From NCBI GenBank assembly GCA_050184115.1, contig JBFXAQ010000006.1, forward strand, positions 186,001 to 250,000: 64,000 nucleotides of DNA, read 5' to 3'. Made by a program: the position numbers and the translations under genes. Positions 1 through 8,135 of the stretch are shown in pieces. Each line of letters opens with the position of its first letter. Within the stretch, counting starts at the first letter, position 1. The stretch is from JACKNG01 sp050184115 (lineage in GTDB: Bacteria > Pseudomonadota > Gammaproteobacteria > Ga0077536). The notes under the pieces are model-generated. The model was given only the letters and a program-made list of their open reading frames with translations, did no database searches and was not told the DNA's origin.

Positions 1-735
1 GCCTTCGGCGCCTTCCTCATCTCCAACCCGCCCGGCCTGGTCAAGAAGGTGCTCGGTGCCCTTCCCGGCCTGCTCAAGGGTTCGCCCTACGGACAAGCCT
101 TCTACATGGACGCCCTGGCGCTGATGTACGAAGTGCTGGCCAAGGCGCGCAAGGGCGGCATGATGTCGATCGAGGCCGACGTCGAGGACCCGCGCGCCAG
201 CGAGTTGTTCAAGAAGTTCCCGCGCATCGTCGGCGATCACCATGTCCTCGAGTTCATCACCGACTACCTGCGCCTGATGGCCGCCGGCAGCATCACCCGG
301 CCGCACGAGCTCGACGCCCTCATCGACGTCGAGCTCGACAGCCATGCCGCCGAGGGCCACGAGCCGGCCGCGGCCCTGACCCGCGTCTCTGACGGCCTGC
401 CCGGTTTCGGCATCGTCGCCGCCGTGCTCGGCATCGTCATCACCATGGGCGCGATCGGCGGGCCGCCGGAGGAGATCGGTCACCACGTCGCCGCCGCCCT
501 CGTCGGTACCTTTCTCGGCATCCTGCTCGCCTACGGCTTCGTCGGCCCGCTCGCGGTGCTGCTCGAGCACGGCGCCGCCGCCGAGGGCCAGGTGCTGCGC
601 TGCCTGAAGTCGATCCTGGTCGCGGCGCTGGCTGGCTACGCGCCGCAGATAGCCGTCGAGTTCGGTCGCAAGGCGATCAGCCACGACCTCCGGCCGAGCT
701 TCGCGGAGCTCGAAAACCGCATCAAGGGCCGCTGA
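1..735 (+). CDS. motA: Flagellar motor stator protein MotA (5' end outside window)
   Basis: MotA forms, with MotB, the ion-conducting stator that drives flagellar rotation in the inner membrane. The reading frame is open from the first base and begins AFGAFLISNPPGLVKK, the conserved stretch after the second membrane segment, so roughly the first 40 residues lie upstream of the window. Seen are the cytoplasmic loop, then the last two membrane segments (GIVAAVLGIVITMGAIGG and AAALVGTFLGILLAYGFVGP), the second of these beside the A/G/E residues of the torque-generating region, and a short charged tail. A GTG at 49 is internal, not a start. The stop is 10 bases before motB, whose ribosome site (GAGGA) overlaps the end of this gene, so the two are translationally coupled. 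Identification is secure; ion specificity (H+ or Na+) is not directly readable here. Confidence 0.95.
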   Translation, partial: AFGAFLISNPPGLVKKVLGALPGLLKGSPYGQAFYMDALALMYEVLAKARKGGMMSIEADVEDPRASELFKKFPRIVGDHHVLEFITDYLRLMAAGSITRPHELDALIDVELDSHAAEGHEPAAALTRVSDGLPGFGIVAAVLGIVITMGAIGGPPEEIGHHVAAALVGTFLGILLAYGFVGPLAVLLEHGAAAEGQVLRCLKSILVAALAGYAPQIAVEFGRKAISHDLRPSFAELENRIKGR

Positions 736-745
736 GGATCGCGCC

Positions 746-1738
746 ATGGCCGACGCCGACATCGCGCCGATCATCATCAAGAAGATCAAGAAGGGCGGCC
801 ACGGTCATCATGGCGGCGCCTGGAAGGTCGCCTTCGCCGATTTCGTCACCGCGATGATGGCCTTCTTCCTGCTGATGTGGCTGATCGCCTCGACCAACAC
901 CGAGCAGCGCAAGACCATCGCCGCCTATTTCAACGACCCGACCGCCACCACTGGCTACTCCGGCAGCGGCGGCGGCGACCCGGCGCTCGACGGCGGCGAC
1001 GGTTTCCTCGACGGCCGCGGTCAGAGTCCGTTCACCGGCAAGTCCGACGATCCGAACGCGGTGAGCCACGCCGACGACCCTGTCGCGCCGTCCCTCGCAC
1101 AGGAAGACCTCGAACGCCAACGCATGGAAGCGATGCTCGAGGAACTGAACAGCGTGATCGACGTCGGCAAGGCGCTCGCCGAGTTCGCCGACCAGCTCTT
1201 GTTCGACATCACGGAAGAAGGCCTGCGCATCCAGATCGTCGACCGCGAGAACCGCGCCATGTTCGACACCGGGGCGGCGACCCTGAAACCCTACGCCGTC
1301 GACATCCTGCGTGAAATCGTCGACGTCATCCGCTCCGCGCCGAACCCGATCAGCATCTCCGGCCACACCGATGCCGCCGCCTACGCCGCCAACGCCAGCT
1401 ACGGCAACTGGGAGTTGTCCGCCGATCGTGCCAACGCGGCGCGTCGCGCGTTGGTTGCCGCCGGCCTGCCCGAGACGCAGGTCGGGCGCGTGGTCGGCCG
1501 CGGCGCGGCCGAGCCGTTCGACGCCGAGCATCCCGACGCACCGGTCAACCGGCGCATCAGCATCGTCGTGCTGAGCAGCCACGGCGGTGGCGAGTCTGCA
1601 CCTGCCGTACAGGACCCGACCCTGGATATTCCAGCGACACCTGCCCCGCCTGCACTAGCGGTACCCGACTTCGTACCCGAGCAGGCCTCACCCGATGACT
1701 GGGCCAGCCCCAGCGCCGCCGCGGCACCGGTTCACTGA
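746..1738 (+). CDS. motB: Flagellar motor stator protein MotB
   Basis: MotB anchors the stator to peptidoglycan and carries the proton-binding aspartate. The 330-residue product has a basic cytoplasmic N terminus (IIIKKIKKGGHGHHGG), one membrane segment (about residues 28-48) with Asp32 in AFADFVTAMM, the same position as the essential Asp32 of E. coli MotB, a plug/linker region, and a C-terminal OmpA-like peptidoglycan-binding domain (about 160-275) with the ISGHTDA motif and the NWELSADRA helix. The last 50 residues are a Pro/Ala-rich tail. The ATG at 746 follows GAGGA and matches the family N terminus. MotB-type features (Asp in FADF, His-rich N terminus) suggest a proton-driven stator; this is inference. 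Confidence 0.96.
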   Translation: MADADIAPIIIKKIKKGGHGHHGGAWKVAFADFVTAMMAFFLLMWLIASTNTEQRKTIAAYFNDPTATTGYSGSGGGDPALDGGDGFLDGRGQSPFTGKSDDPNAVSHADDPVAPSLAQEDLERQRMEAMLEELNSVIDVGKALAEFADQLLFDITEEGLRIQIVDRENRAMFDTGAATLKPYAVDILREIVDVIRSAPNPISISGHTDAAAYAANASYGNWELSADRANAARRALVAAGLPETQVGRVVGRGAAEPFDAEHPDAPVNRRISIVVLSSHGGGESAPAVQDPTLDIPATPAPPALAVPDFVPEQASPDDWASPSAAAAPVH

Positions 1739-1851
1739 CGCTGCGGCGCGGCTGCGCACGCAAGCGCTCCGGTATCGGAATCCGCCGACCGCATGTCACT
1801 GCCTGCCACGGGCGCGTCGTCGCTGCTCGTGAGGCCCACCCTCAGTCGGCG

Positions 1852-3381
1852 TCACCTCGACGCCGCGTCACCCGTTGGGGGCGGCGGTCCCCCGGTGAGG
1901 TGAGCGTGCTCGGTGTCGACGCCGGGCGCACCCCTCGCGCGGCCCGTGAGCAAGGGGCGCGCTCGGTACAGGATCGCCCGCCAATTGCGCCATTCGATGG
2001 CGCCTGCCGTCATGGCCATGCGCGCTTGCAACCAGCGTGCACGTGCAAAAAGCGTCCGGTACTCGAAGTTCGATACGTCGGGCAGGTACGGTCGCGCATC
2101 CCATCCCGCATCGCTCGGATAGTAATCGTCATCGACCATGCCACGCCGCCGGGCAAGATTGTAGAACTCCGCTCCCTGCACGGGGATGGACGGCGCCCAG
2201 CTGCTGTAATGCAGCACGCCACCGCGCCACAAGCAGTGGGCGAAGCGCAGGCTGTTACGGACTTCATCAGCCGTCTCCCAGCATAAATCCCCGTTCTCCT
2301 CCCAGAATTGGAACAGCAGGAAATAACCCCAGACCTTGATTCCGTGCCGGGCCAGCAGCGTGCAAGCGCGTTCAGTCCGCTCGATCGACATGCGCTTCCT
2401 GATGCCCTTGAGAACGCGCTCGTTGGCGCTTTCGATGCCGATTCTCACCATCCAGAAATTTGCCCGTTTGAGCCAATAGGCGAATTCATCCGAAAGCGGC
2501 GTCGCCCGCAGATTCGTCTGAAAATAGAGATCCGGATGGTTCAGCGAGGCCAGCGCCTGGCACACCTCGATGCACCACCGCAGTTCCACGTTCAGTTCGT
2601 CAGAATGAAAGAAGATCTCCCGATAACCCATGCCATAGAGCATCTCCACCTCGTGGGCGATGCACGCTGGCGAGCGCTTGCGATAGCGCGGCCCCGTACC
2701 ACGAAAGACCGGGTTCGCGCAGAACGTGCAGCGATAAGGGCACCCGCGCGTGATGATCATCTCGGTGTTCGGTGTACCTCTGCTGAAGGACACGCCGACG
2801 TAATCCCCCGGTCGCACCAGGTCCCAAGCGGGTAGCGGGATCGCGTCGAGGTCGTCGACTAGTGCCCGTTCGGGTGTCCTGCGCAGATGCCCGCCATCCC
2901 GGTACACGATGCCCGGAATCTCGGCGAGTGCCGACGGCCAGTCATCCCGCGAATGCAGGAGTTCGAAAAACGTTTGTTCACCCTCACCGACAACCGCGAC
3001 GTCGGCCGGTGTGTGGCGCAGGACATGCGCAGGATCGGCGCTCGCATGAGCGCCGCCACAGACCACCTTGACCGCGGGAAACCGGGTCTTGATGGCGCGC
3101 ATCAAGCGATAGGCAAGCGGCATTCCGTAGGACGTGAAAGACAGCGCGTAGATGTCGGGCGCCCAATCGCGCACCGTCGCCACGTGGTCTTCGAACGCGT
3201 GGCGCTGAGGCAGGTAGCGAAACTCGATGTCCGGGTCACGGGCGCGCGCCCAGGCGGCCAGATACAACAGGCTCAGATTCGGCGCGGGCTGGTCCTTTCC
3301 CAGGATCGGGCCATGGGTATCCGCCAGGACGACTTTCATGGATGCAACCGGCGACAGACGTAGAGCCGCAGGGTATGCCAT
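1852..3381 (-). CDS. B12-binding-domain radical SAM protein
   Basis: This is a BchE-like cobalamin-dependent radical SAM enzyme of unknown substrate. Residues 15-150 form a B12-binding Rossmann domain (MKVVLADTHGPILG at the start, later VVCGGAHASADP and VAVVGEGEQTFFELL). A radical SAM barrel follows, with the cluster motif CPYRCTFC (C-x3-C-x2-C) preceded by IITRG, and FFHSDELN and RIGIESANERVLKGIRK as later strands. Families with this layout catalyse methylations, cyclisations or rearrangements at unactivated carbons. The start may be at 3339 (MKVVLAD), because the first 14 residues look non-conserved; neither start has a good ribosome site. The gene stands alone between motB and a transporter. 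Its G+C is clearly lower than its surroundings (hand counts of 48% and 53% for lines 2281 and 2401), which suggests acquisition by transfer. Confidence 0.85.
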   Translation of the reverse strand: MAYPAALRLSPVASMKVVLADTHGPILGKDQPAPNLSLLYLAAWARARDPDIEFRYLPQRHAFEDHVATVRDWAPDIYALSFTSYGMPLAYRLMRAIKTRFPAVKVVCGGAHASADPAHVLRHTPADVAVVGEGEQTFFELLHSRDDWPSALAEIPGIVYRDGGHLRRTPERALVDDLDAIPLPAWDLVRPGDYVGVSFSRGTPNTEMIITRGCPYRCTFCANPVFRGTGPRYRKRSPACIAHEVEMLYGMGYREIFFHSDELNVELRWCIEVCQALASLNHPDLYFQTNLRATPLSDEFAYWLKRANFWMVRIGIESANERVLKGIRKRMSIERTERACTLLARHGIKVWGYFLLFQFWEENGDLCWETADEVRNSLRFAHCLWRGGVLHYSSWAPSIPVQGAEFYNLARRRGMVDDDYYPSDAGWDARPYLPDVSNFEYRTLFARARWLQARMAMTAGAIEWRNWRAILYRARPLLTGRARGAPGVDTEHAHLTGGPPPPTGDAASR

Positions 3382-3476
3382 GTATGCGCGCGCTCACGGG
3401 CCTGGCATGAAAGTTCACGTTTTCCAGGGAACTTGAGCCGTGCCCTGCTCGATTGACTCCTGACGCGCCCGTCCCC

Positions 3477-4505
3477 TCAGACCAGGCCGCGCGCGGCGAA
3501 TTCGTCCTTCAGCCAGGCGTAGTAGACCGGCGCGGCGATCAGCCCGGCGAGGCCGAACGCCGCTTCCATGCACAGCATCGCGAGCAACAGTTCCCAGGCG
3601 CGGGCGCGGATGTGGCTGCCGACGATGCGCGCGTTGAGGAAGTACTCGAGCTTGTGGATGGCGACCAGGTAGGCGAGCGAGGCCAGCGCGACGGCGAAGG
3701 AATGGCTCAGGCTGACGATGAAAATCACCGTGTTGGAGATGAGGTTGCCGAGAATCGGTACCAGGCCGGCGACGAAGGTGATCACCACCAGGGTCTTGGC
3801 AAAGGGCAGCGCGATGTCGAGCGCGGGCAGGACCACCAGCAGGTAGATCGCGGTGAACAGGGTGTTGAGCGCCGAGATCCAGACCTGGGCGAACACCACG
3901 CGGCGAAATGCCAGCGCCAGCCGCGCGGCGCGCGCGGCGATGGCGGCGGCGAGCGGACCACGCCCGCCACGCGCGCGCTCCAGGGAGAGCAGCGCGCCGA
4001 TGACCATGCCGACGAGGATGTGGGCGAGCGCGCGCAGGAGTTCCGCACCGGCGACCTGGAAGACGTCGACGTGGCTGCGCAGCCAGGTGACGACGGCGTC
4101 GCGCACGGCATCCGCATCGTCCGGCACGTAGTCCTGCACCCAGCCCGGCAGCCGTTCGCGCGAATGCTCGACGATCTCGGCCATGCGCTGCATCAGCGCC
4201 GGCAGGCTCTCCGCGCCGTGCCGCACCAGCCAGACCACGCCGATGGCGGCGAGCCCCATCAGCACCACGGCCAGCAGGGCGATCAGGGTCACCGCGAGGC
4301 GCCGCGGGCGCCCACCTTCGGCTGCCACGCGCCAGGCCGGCACCAGGGCGTCGACGGCGACGTAGACCAGCAGTCCCGCGAGCAGCGAGGGCAGCAGGTG
4401 CAGGCCGATGAGACCGAGCAGGCCAAGCACGAAGCCGGACCAGGCGACCAGCTCGAGCACCGCGGACGGTGGCGGAGCCGCGGGGGGTGCGCTCAGGGTA
4501 TCCAT
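3477..4505 (-). CDS. AI-2E family transporter (PerM/YdiK type)
   Basis: This is a polytopic inner-membrane protein of the AI-2 exporter/PerM family (342 aa, usual 330-380). There are paired hydrophobic segments at the N terminus (FVLGLLGLIGLHLLPSLLAG), a long amphipathic middle with HGAESLPALMQRMAEI and VTWLRSHVDVF, and the diagnostic C-terminal region (FVAGLVPILGNLISNTVIF, then LVAIHKLEYFLNARIVGSHI). Members have been proposed to export autoinducer-2 or to act as Na+/H+ exchangers, so the substrate is left open. The ATG at 4505 gives a family-like short cytoplasmic N terminus. It is transcribed away from the APC permease gene. Confidence 0.88.
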   Translation of the reverse strand: MDTLSAPPAAPPPSAVLELVAWSGFVLGLLGLIGLHLLPSLLAGLLVYVAVDALVPAWRVAAEGGRPRRLAVTLIALLAVVLMGLAAIGVVWLVRHGAESLPALMQRMAEIVEHSRERLPGWVQDYVPDDADAVRDAVVTWLRSHVDVFQVAGAELLRALAHILVGMVIGALLSLERARGGRGPLAAAIAARAARLALAFRRVVFAQVWISALNTLFTAIYLLVVLPALDIALPFAKTLVVITFVAGLVPILGNLISNTVIFIVSLSHSFAVALASLAYLVAIHKLEYFLNARIVGSHIRARAWELLLAMLCMEAAFGLAGLIAAPVYYAWLKDEFAARGLV

Positions 4506-4833
4506 TGCGGCGAGCGGTGGGCGCGGTCGTGACGGCGACGGGGGAACGTGGCGGCTGGCCTCGATAAACGCCAGCGCGCTGGCACGGCGCGGAATCTAAC
4601 CCGCTACCCGTTATCAGACAATGCCGCTATTGCCGAGCGTCTCGCGCACTCCTTAGGATTGCCCGGCCATGGCGTCGTCCCCGCGTGCCCGCGTCCTGGT
4701 GCGCAGCCGGTGGCGTCGTCGTACCACCCGCGCCCCGCGGCCGCGGCGCCGCTCTGTACGAGGCACCTCTCGGTATGCCCCCACGCCCAAGCCGCCGCAT
4801 CCGCGCGTGGCCCCGCCGCCGTCGCGTGCGCCC
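4506..4833. other. Divergent intergenic region
   Basis: These 328 bases separate two divergent transporter genes and should hold both promoters. The stretch 4596-4650 is less G+C rich than its surroundings (contains TTATCAGACAATGCCGCTATT), which suits a promoter, but I cannot assign convincing -35/-10 boxes. A reading frame runs in from 4669 in phase with the permease. Its translation is an Arg/Pro-rich run typical of non-coding GC-rich DNA, so it is not counted as coding. Confidence 0.4.
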
Positions 4834-6198
4834 ATGAGCGTCCTCTTTCGCAAACACCCGCTGCCGCCCGGCACGGACGCCCTCGTCCGCAGCCTCGGCC
4901 GTTGGGATCTCGTCGGCCTCGGCATCGGCGCCATCATCGGCGCCGGCGTGTTCGTGCTGACCGGGGTCGCCGCCGCGACCCAGGCGGGGCCGGCCCTGGT
5001 ACTGTCCTTCGTCGTCGCCGCCGTCGCCTGCGGTTTCGCCGGCTTCGCCTACGCGGAGCTCGCCGCCGCGGTCGGCGGCAGCGGCAGTGCTTATGGTTAC
5101 GCCTATGCCGCGCTCGGCGAAATCGTCGCCTGGATCATCGGCTGGGCGCTGATGCTCGAATACGGCATGGCCATCGCCGCCGTCGCCGTGGGCTGGGCCG
5201 GCTACTTCGACAACGCCCTCGCCGCCGTCGGCTGGAGCCTGCCCGCGGCACTGCGCCACGCTCCCGGTGAGGGCGGACTGCTCAACCTGCCGGCCTTCGC
5301 GGTCATCGTCGCCCTCGGCCTGCTGCTCGCCCACGGCACGCGCGGCAGCGCGCGCGTCAACGGCGCCATCGTGCTGGTCAAGCTCGCGGCCATCGTCGTC
5401 TTTCTCGCCGTCGGCATCGGTCGCGTCGAGCCGGTCAACTGGCATCCCTTCATGCCTTTCGGCTGGTCCGGCGTGCTGCACGGTGCGGCGTTGATCTTCT
5501 TCGCCTACATCGGTTTCGACGCCGTCTCGACAGCGGCCGCCGAAGCGCGCGACCCGGCCCGCGACCTGCCGTTCGGCATCCTCGCATCGCTCGTGCTGTG
5601 CACGCTGCTCTACGTCGCCGTCGCCGCCGTGCTGACCGGCATGGCGCCTTACCACACCCTGAACGTGCCCTCGCCGGTCGCCCAGGCCCTGCTCGACCAC
5701 GGCCTGCGCTGGGCCGCTGCACTGGTGGCCGCCGGCGCCATCGCCGGACTCACCTCGGTGATGCTGGTGATGTTCTACGGCCAGACCCGGGTGCTCTATG
5801 CCATGGCTGGCGACGGCCTGTTGCCGCCGGGGCTCGCGCGCATCGAACCACGCTCGCGCACGCCGCGCACGGCGATCGCAGTGACCGGCACGGTGACGGC
5901 TCTGACCGCGGCCCTGCTGCCCATCCGGGCGATCGCGGAGCTGGTCAACATCGGCACGCTGTCGGCTTACGTCGCGGTCTGTGCCGGCGTTATCGCGCTG
6001 CGCATCCAGGCTCCCGACCTGCCCCGCCCCTACCGCGCCCCGGGTGGCATCTGGTGCCCCCTGGCCGGTGCCCTGGCCTGCCTGTTCCTCATGGTCCAGT
6101 TACCGGCTGCAACCTGGTGGCGCTACTTCGCGTGGATGGCGGCCGGGCTCTTGGTCTACGCGGCTTACGGCTACCGTCACGCCCGGCGCGTGGCCTGA
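4834..6198 (+). CDS. APC-family amino acid permease (cationic amino acid transporter type)
   Basis: An amino acid/polyamine/organocation transporter in the inner membrane, 454 residues and about 12 membrane segments. The first segment carries the family signature GLGIGAIIGAGVFVLTG. Segment 3 (GSGSAYGYAYAALGEIVAW) and segment 6 (FFAYIGFDAVSTAAAEARDP) carry the substrate-site motifs of the CAT/YfnA subgroup, and the post-segment-8 loop reads FYGQTRVLYAMAGDGLLP. The ATG at 4834 (MSVLFRKHPLPPGTDALVRS) gives the normal N terminus. An upstream in-frame ATG at 4669 would add 55 Arg/Pro-rich residues and is rejected. It is convergent with the SLC13 gene, with 14 bases between stops. The exact amino acid substrate is unknown. 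Confidence 0.9.
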   Translation: MSVLFRKHPLPPGTDALVRSLGRWDLVGLGIGAIIGAGVFVLTGVAAATQAGPALVLSFVVAAVACGFAGFAYAELAAAVGGSGSAYGYAYAALGEIVAWIIGWALMLEYGMAIAAVAVGWAGYFDNALAAVGWSLPAALRHAPGEGGLLNLPAFAVIVALGLLLAHGTRGSARVNGAIVLVKLAAIVVFLAVGIGRVEPVNWHPFMPFGWSGVLHGAALIFFAYIGFDAVSTAAAEARDPARDLPFGILASLVLCTLLYVAVAAVLTGMAPYHTLNVPSPVAQALLDHGLRWAAALVAAGAIAGLTSVMLVMFYGQTRVLYAMAGDGLLPPGLARIEPRSRTPRTAIAVTGTVTALTAALLPIRAIAELVNIGTLSAYVAVCAGVIALRIQAPDLPRPYRAPGGIWCPLAGALACLFLMVQLPAATWWRYFAWMAAGLLVYAAYGYRHARRVA

Positions 6199-6212
6199 GT
6201 TCGGGGCGGCGG

Positions 6213-8030
6213 TCAGGGGTGGAACGGCGCCACCCACGGTGTGACGAACACCGTCACCACGCCAGCGATCACATCGAGCGGCAACCCCACCCGGAGGAAG
6301 TCGCTGGTGCGATAACCGCCGGGGCCGAACACCATGAGGTGGGTCTGGTAGCCGAGCGGCGTGGCGAAGCCGCACGATGCCGCCACCGTGAGCACGATGA
6401 CGAACGGTAGCGGCGAAACCTCCAGCGCACCGGCAATCGACAGCGCGATCGGCAGCATCAGCACGGCCGCGGCGTTGTTGCTCAGCAACTCGGTCGCGAG
6501 CAGGGTCGCGGCGTAGACGCCCGCCAGGGCCAGCCACGGGTTGTCGGCGCCGGCCAGCAGGCCGAGCACGCGCGCCGCGGCGGCGGCGAGCCCGGAATCG
6601 TCGACCGCGGCGCCGACGCCGATGCTGGCGCCAATGGCCAGCACCACCGGCCAGTCGACCGTCTTCAGCGCGTTTTCGAAGCTCGTGCAGCCGCCCGCGA
6701 TCATGGCCAGCGCGGCGGCCAGGGCGACATGGAAGATGCCGATGTCGAAACGCGCGAGGAACGACCACTGTTCGGCCAGGCTCGCGCCCGCCATGAACAC
6801 GACCAGGATGACCAGGGCCAGTGGTGCACGCGTGTGACGCGGTGGTTCCGATTGCGGCACACCACTGACCAGATAGAAGTCGCGCGCGTGGCGTTGCTGT
6901 TCGAGGAAGGCCGGCAAGGCGTCGAGCAGCAGGAGGTCACCCTTTTGCAGGACGACGTCGCCGAAGCGGCGCACGACCCGCTCGCCGCTCCGCGCGAGGC
7001 CGACCACGACGGCGTTGTAGCGCGTACGAAATTGGGCGTCACGGATGCTCTGCCCGAGCAGGGGCGAATGATCCGATACCACGGCTTCGACCAGCGTACG
7101 CGCGCGCGGCGTCCGCGCCGCCTCCGCCGCACCTTGCGCCAGGCCCGGCTTGCGGCGCAGGTCGAGAATGGACTCGAGATCGCCGACGAAGGCCAGGCGA
7201 TCATCGCCGCGCAGCCGCAGTTCCGGCGCCACCGCCGCCAGCAGTTCACCGTCACGCTCGACGTCGGCCAGGTAGCCGCCCGGCAGATGACGCAAGCCTG
7301 CATCCTCGATTGTGAGGCCGTCGATGGCGCCGCCCGCCAGGACCGTGAGTTCGACGAAATAGGTGCGCGGATCGCCGGCGTCGGGCAGGCTCGCGTCGCG
7401 CGTGCCGAGCCAGCGGCGCGCCGCCAGCGCGACCCAGGCCAGCCCACAGGCGGCGACCACGAGCCCCACCGGCGTGAGCGTGAAGAAGCCCAGCGTGGGG
7501 ACATCGGCGCCGCTGCGCGCCTGCGTCTCGAGCAGGCCGGCGACGATGATGTTGGTGCTGGTGCCGATGAGCGTGCACACGCCGCCGAGGATGGCGGCAT
7601 AGCTGAGCGGCAGCAGCAGGGCCGAGACCGGCAGGCGCCAGCGCCGCGCCCAGCCGATCACGACCGGCAGGGCGGCTGCGACGAGCGGCGTGTTGTTCAT
7701 CACTGCCGACGCCGCCGCGATCGGCAGCATGATGCGCCAGCGCGCGCGGGCGATCGTCGAGGGCTGACGCAGCCAGCCGCGCGCGAGCAAGCCCAGCGCG
7801 CCGGTATCGCGCAGTCCGGCGACGACGACGTAGAGCACCGCGACCGTGGCCAGGCCGCCGTTGGCGAAGCCGCCGAGGGCCGTCCCGGCATCGACGACGC
7901 CGGTCAGGACGAGCACGGTGAGGGCCGCCAGCAGCACCGCCTCGGTCGCGATCGTGCCGAGCAGCAGCAGGGCGAACATGCCGAGCACCACCGCGAGAGT
8001 GGCCCAGGCCTGCCACGGAAGTTGCGACAT
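6213..8030 (-). CDS. SLC13/DASS-family anion permease with TrkA-C (RCK_C) domains
   Basis: A 605-residue membrane carrier of the divalent-anion:Na+ symporter superfamily (sulfate, dicarboxylate or similar anions). The two inverted halves each carry the SNN/SNT-like sodium-site motifs: SAVMNNTPLVAAALP and GTSTNIIVAGL in the first, TELLSNNAAAVLMLPIAL in the second. Between the halves (about residues 205-385) lie two TrkA-C regulatory domains (GLRHLPGGYLADVERDGEL, and later VLQKGDLLLLDALPAFLEQQ), the layout of SLC13 permeases often annotated as sulfur-deprivation or TrkA-C transporters. The ATG at 8030 starts MSQLPWQAWATLAVV, a normal first membrane helix. Sulfate is a reasonable guess but is not shown by the sequence. 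Confidence 0.9.
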   Translation of the reverse strand: MSQLPWQAWATLAVVLGMFALLLLGTIATEAVLLAALTVLVLTGVVDAGTALGGFANGGLATVAVLYVVVAGLRDTGALGLLARGWLRQPSTIARARWRIMLPIAAASAVMNNTPLVAAALPVVIGWARRWRLPVSALLLPLSYAAILGGVCTLIGTSTNIIVAGLLETQARSGADVPTLGFFTLTPVGLVVAACGLAWVALAARRWLGTRDASLPDAGDPRTYFVELTVLAGGAIDGLTIEDAGLRHLPGGYLADVERDGELLAAVAPELRLRGDDRLAFVGDLESILDLRRKPGLAQGAAEAARTPRARTLVEAVVSDHSPLLGQSIRDAQFRTRYNAVVVGLARSGERVVRRFGDVVLQKGDLLLLDALPAFLEQQRHARDFYLVSGVPQSEPPRHTRAPLALVILVVFMAGASLAEQWSFLARFDIGIFHVALAAALAMIAGGCTSFENALKTVDWPVVLAIGASIGVGAAVDDSGLAAAAARVLGLLAGADNPWLALAGVYAATLLATELLSNNAAAVLMLPIALSIAGALEVSPLPFVIVLTVAASCGFATPLGYQTHLMVFGPGGYRTSDFLRVGLPLDVIAGVVTVFVTPWVAPFHP

Positions 8031-8135
8031 CGGTGCCGCCTCTCCCAGCGGCCGGTCGGCCGGGTCAGTCAGTGCGGCGCGCGCACGGTACGCTCGCCGC
8101 GGGCGCGCCGCAATCCCCGCCCGGGGGATCCCCTG

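Noticed and set aside
722..1582. Long frame on the minus strand opposite motB
   Set aside because: It mirrors the codons of motB. The translation (Val/Asp/Gly-rich) has no domain, and the motB frame has full motifs.
1739..1851. A terminator or small gene between motB and the radical SAM gene
   Set aside because: Only loosely complementary GC-rich sequence without a T-run, and no open frame of useful length.
3453..4532. Plus-strand frame opposite the AI-2E transporter gene
   Set aside because: Translation is Gln/Arg/Asp-rich without structure; the minus frame has membrane helices and family motifs.
4669..4833. Longer N terminus of the APC permease from the ATG at 4669
   Set aside because: It adds 55 Arg/Pro-rich residues with no homologous structure; the start at 4834 fits the family.
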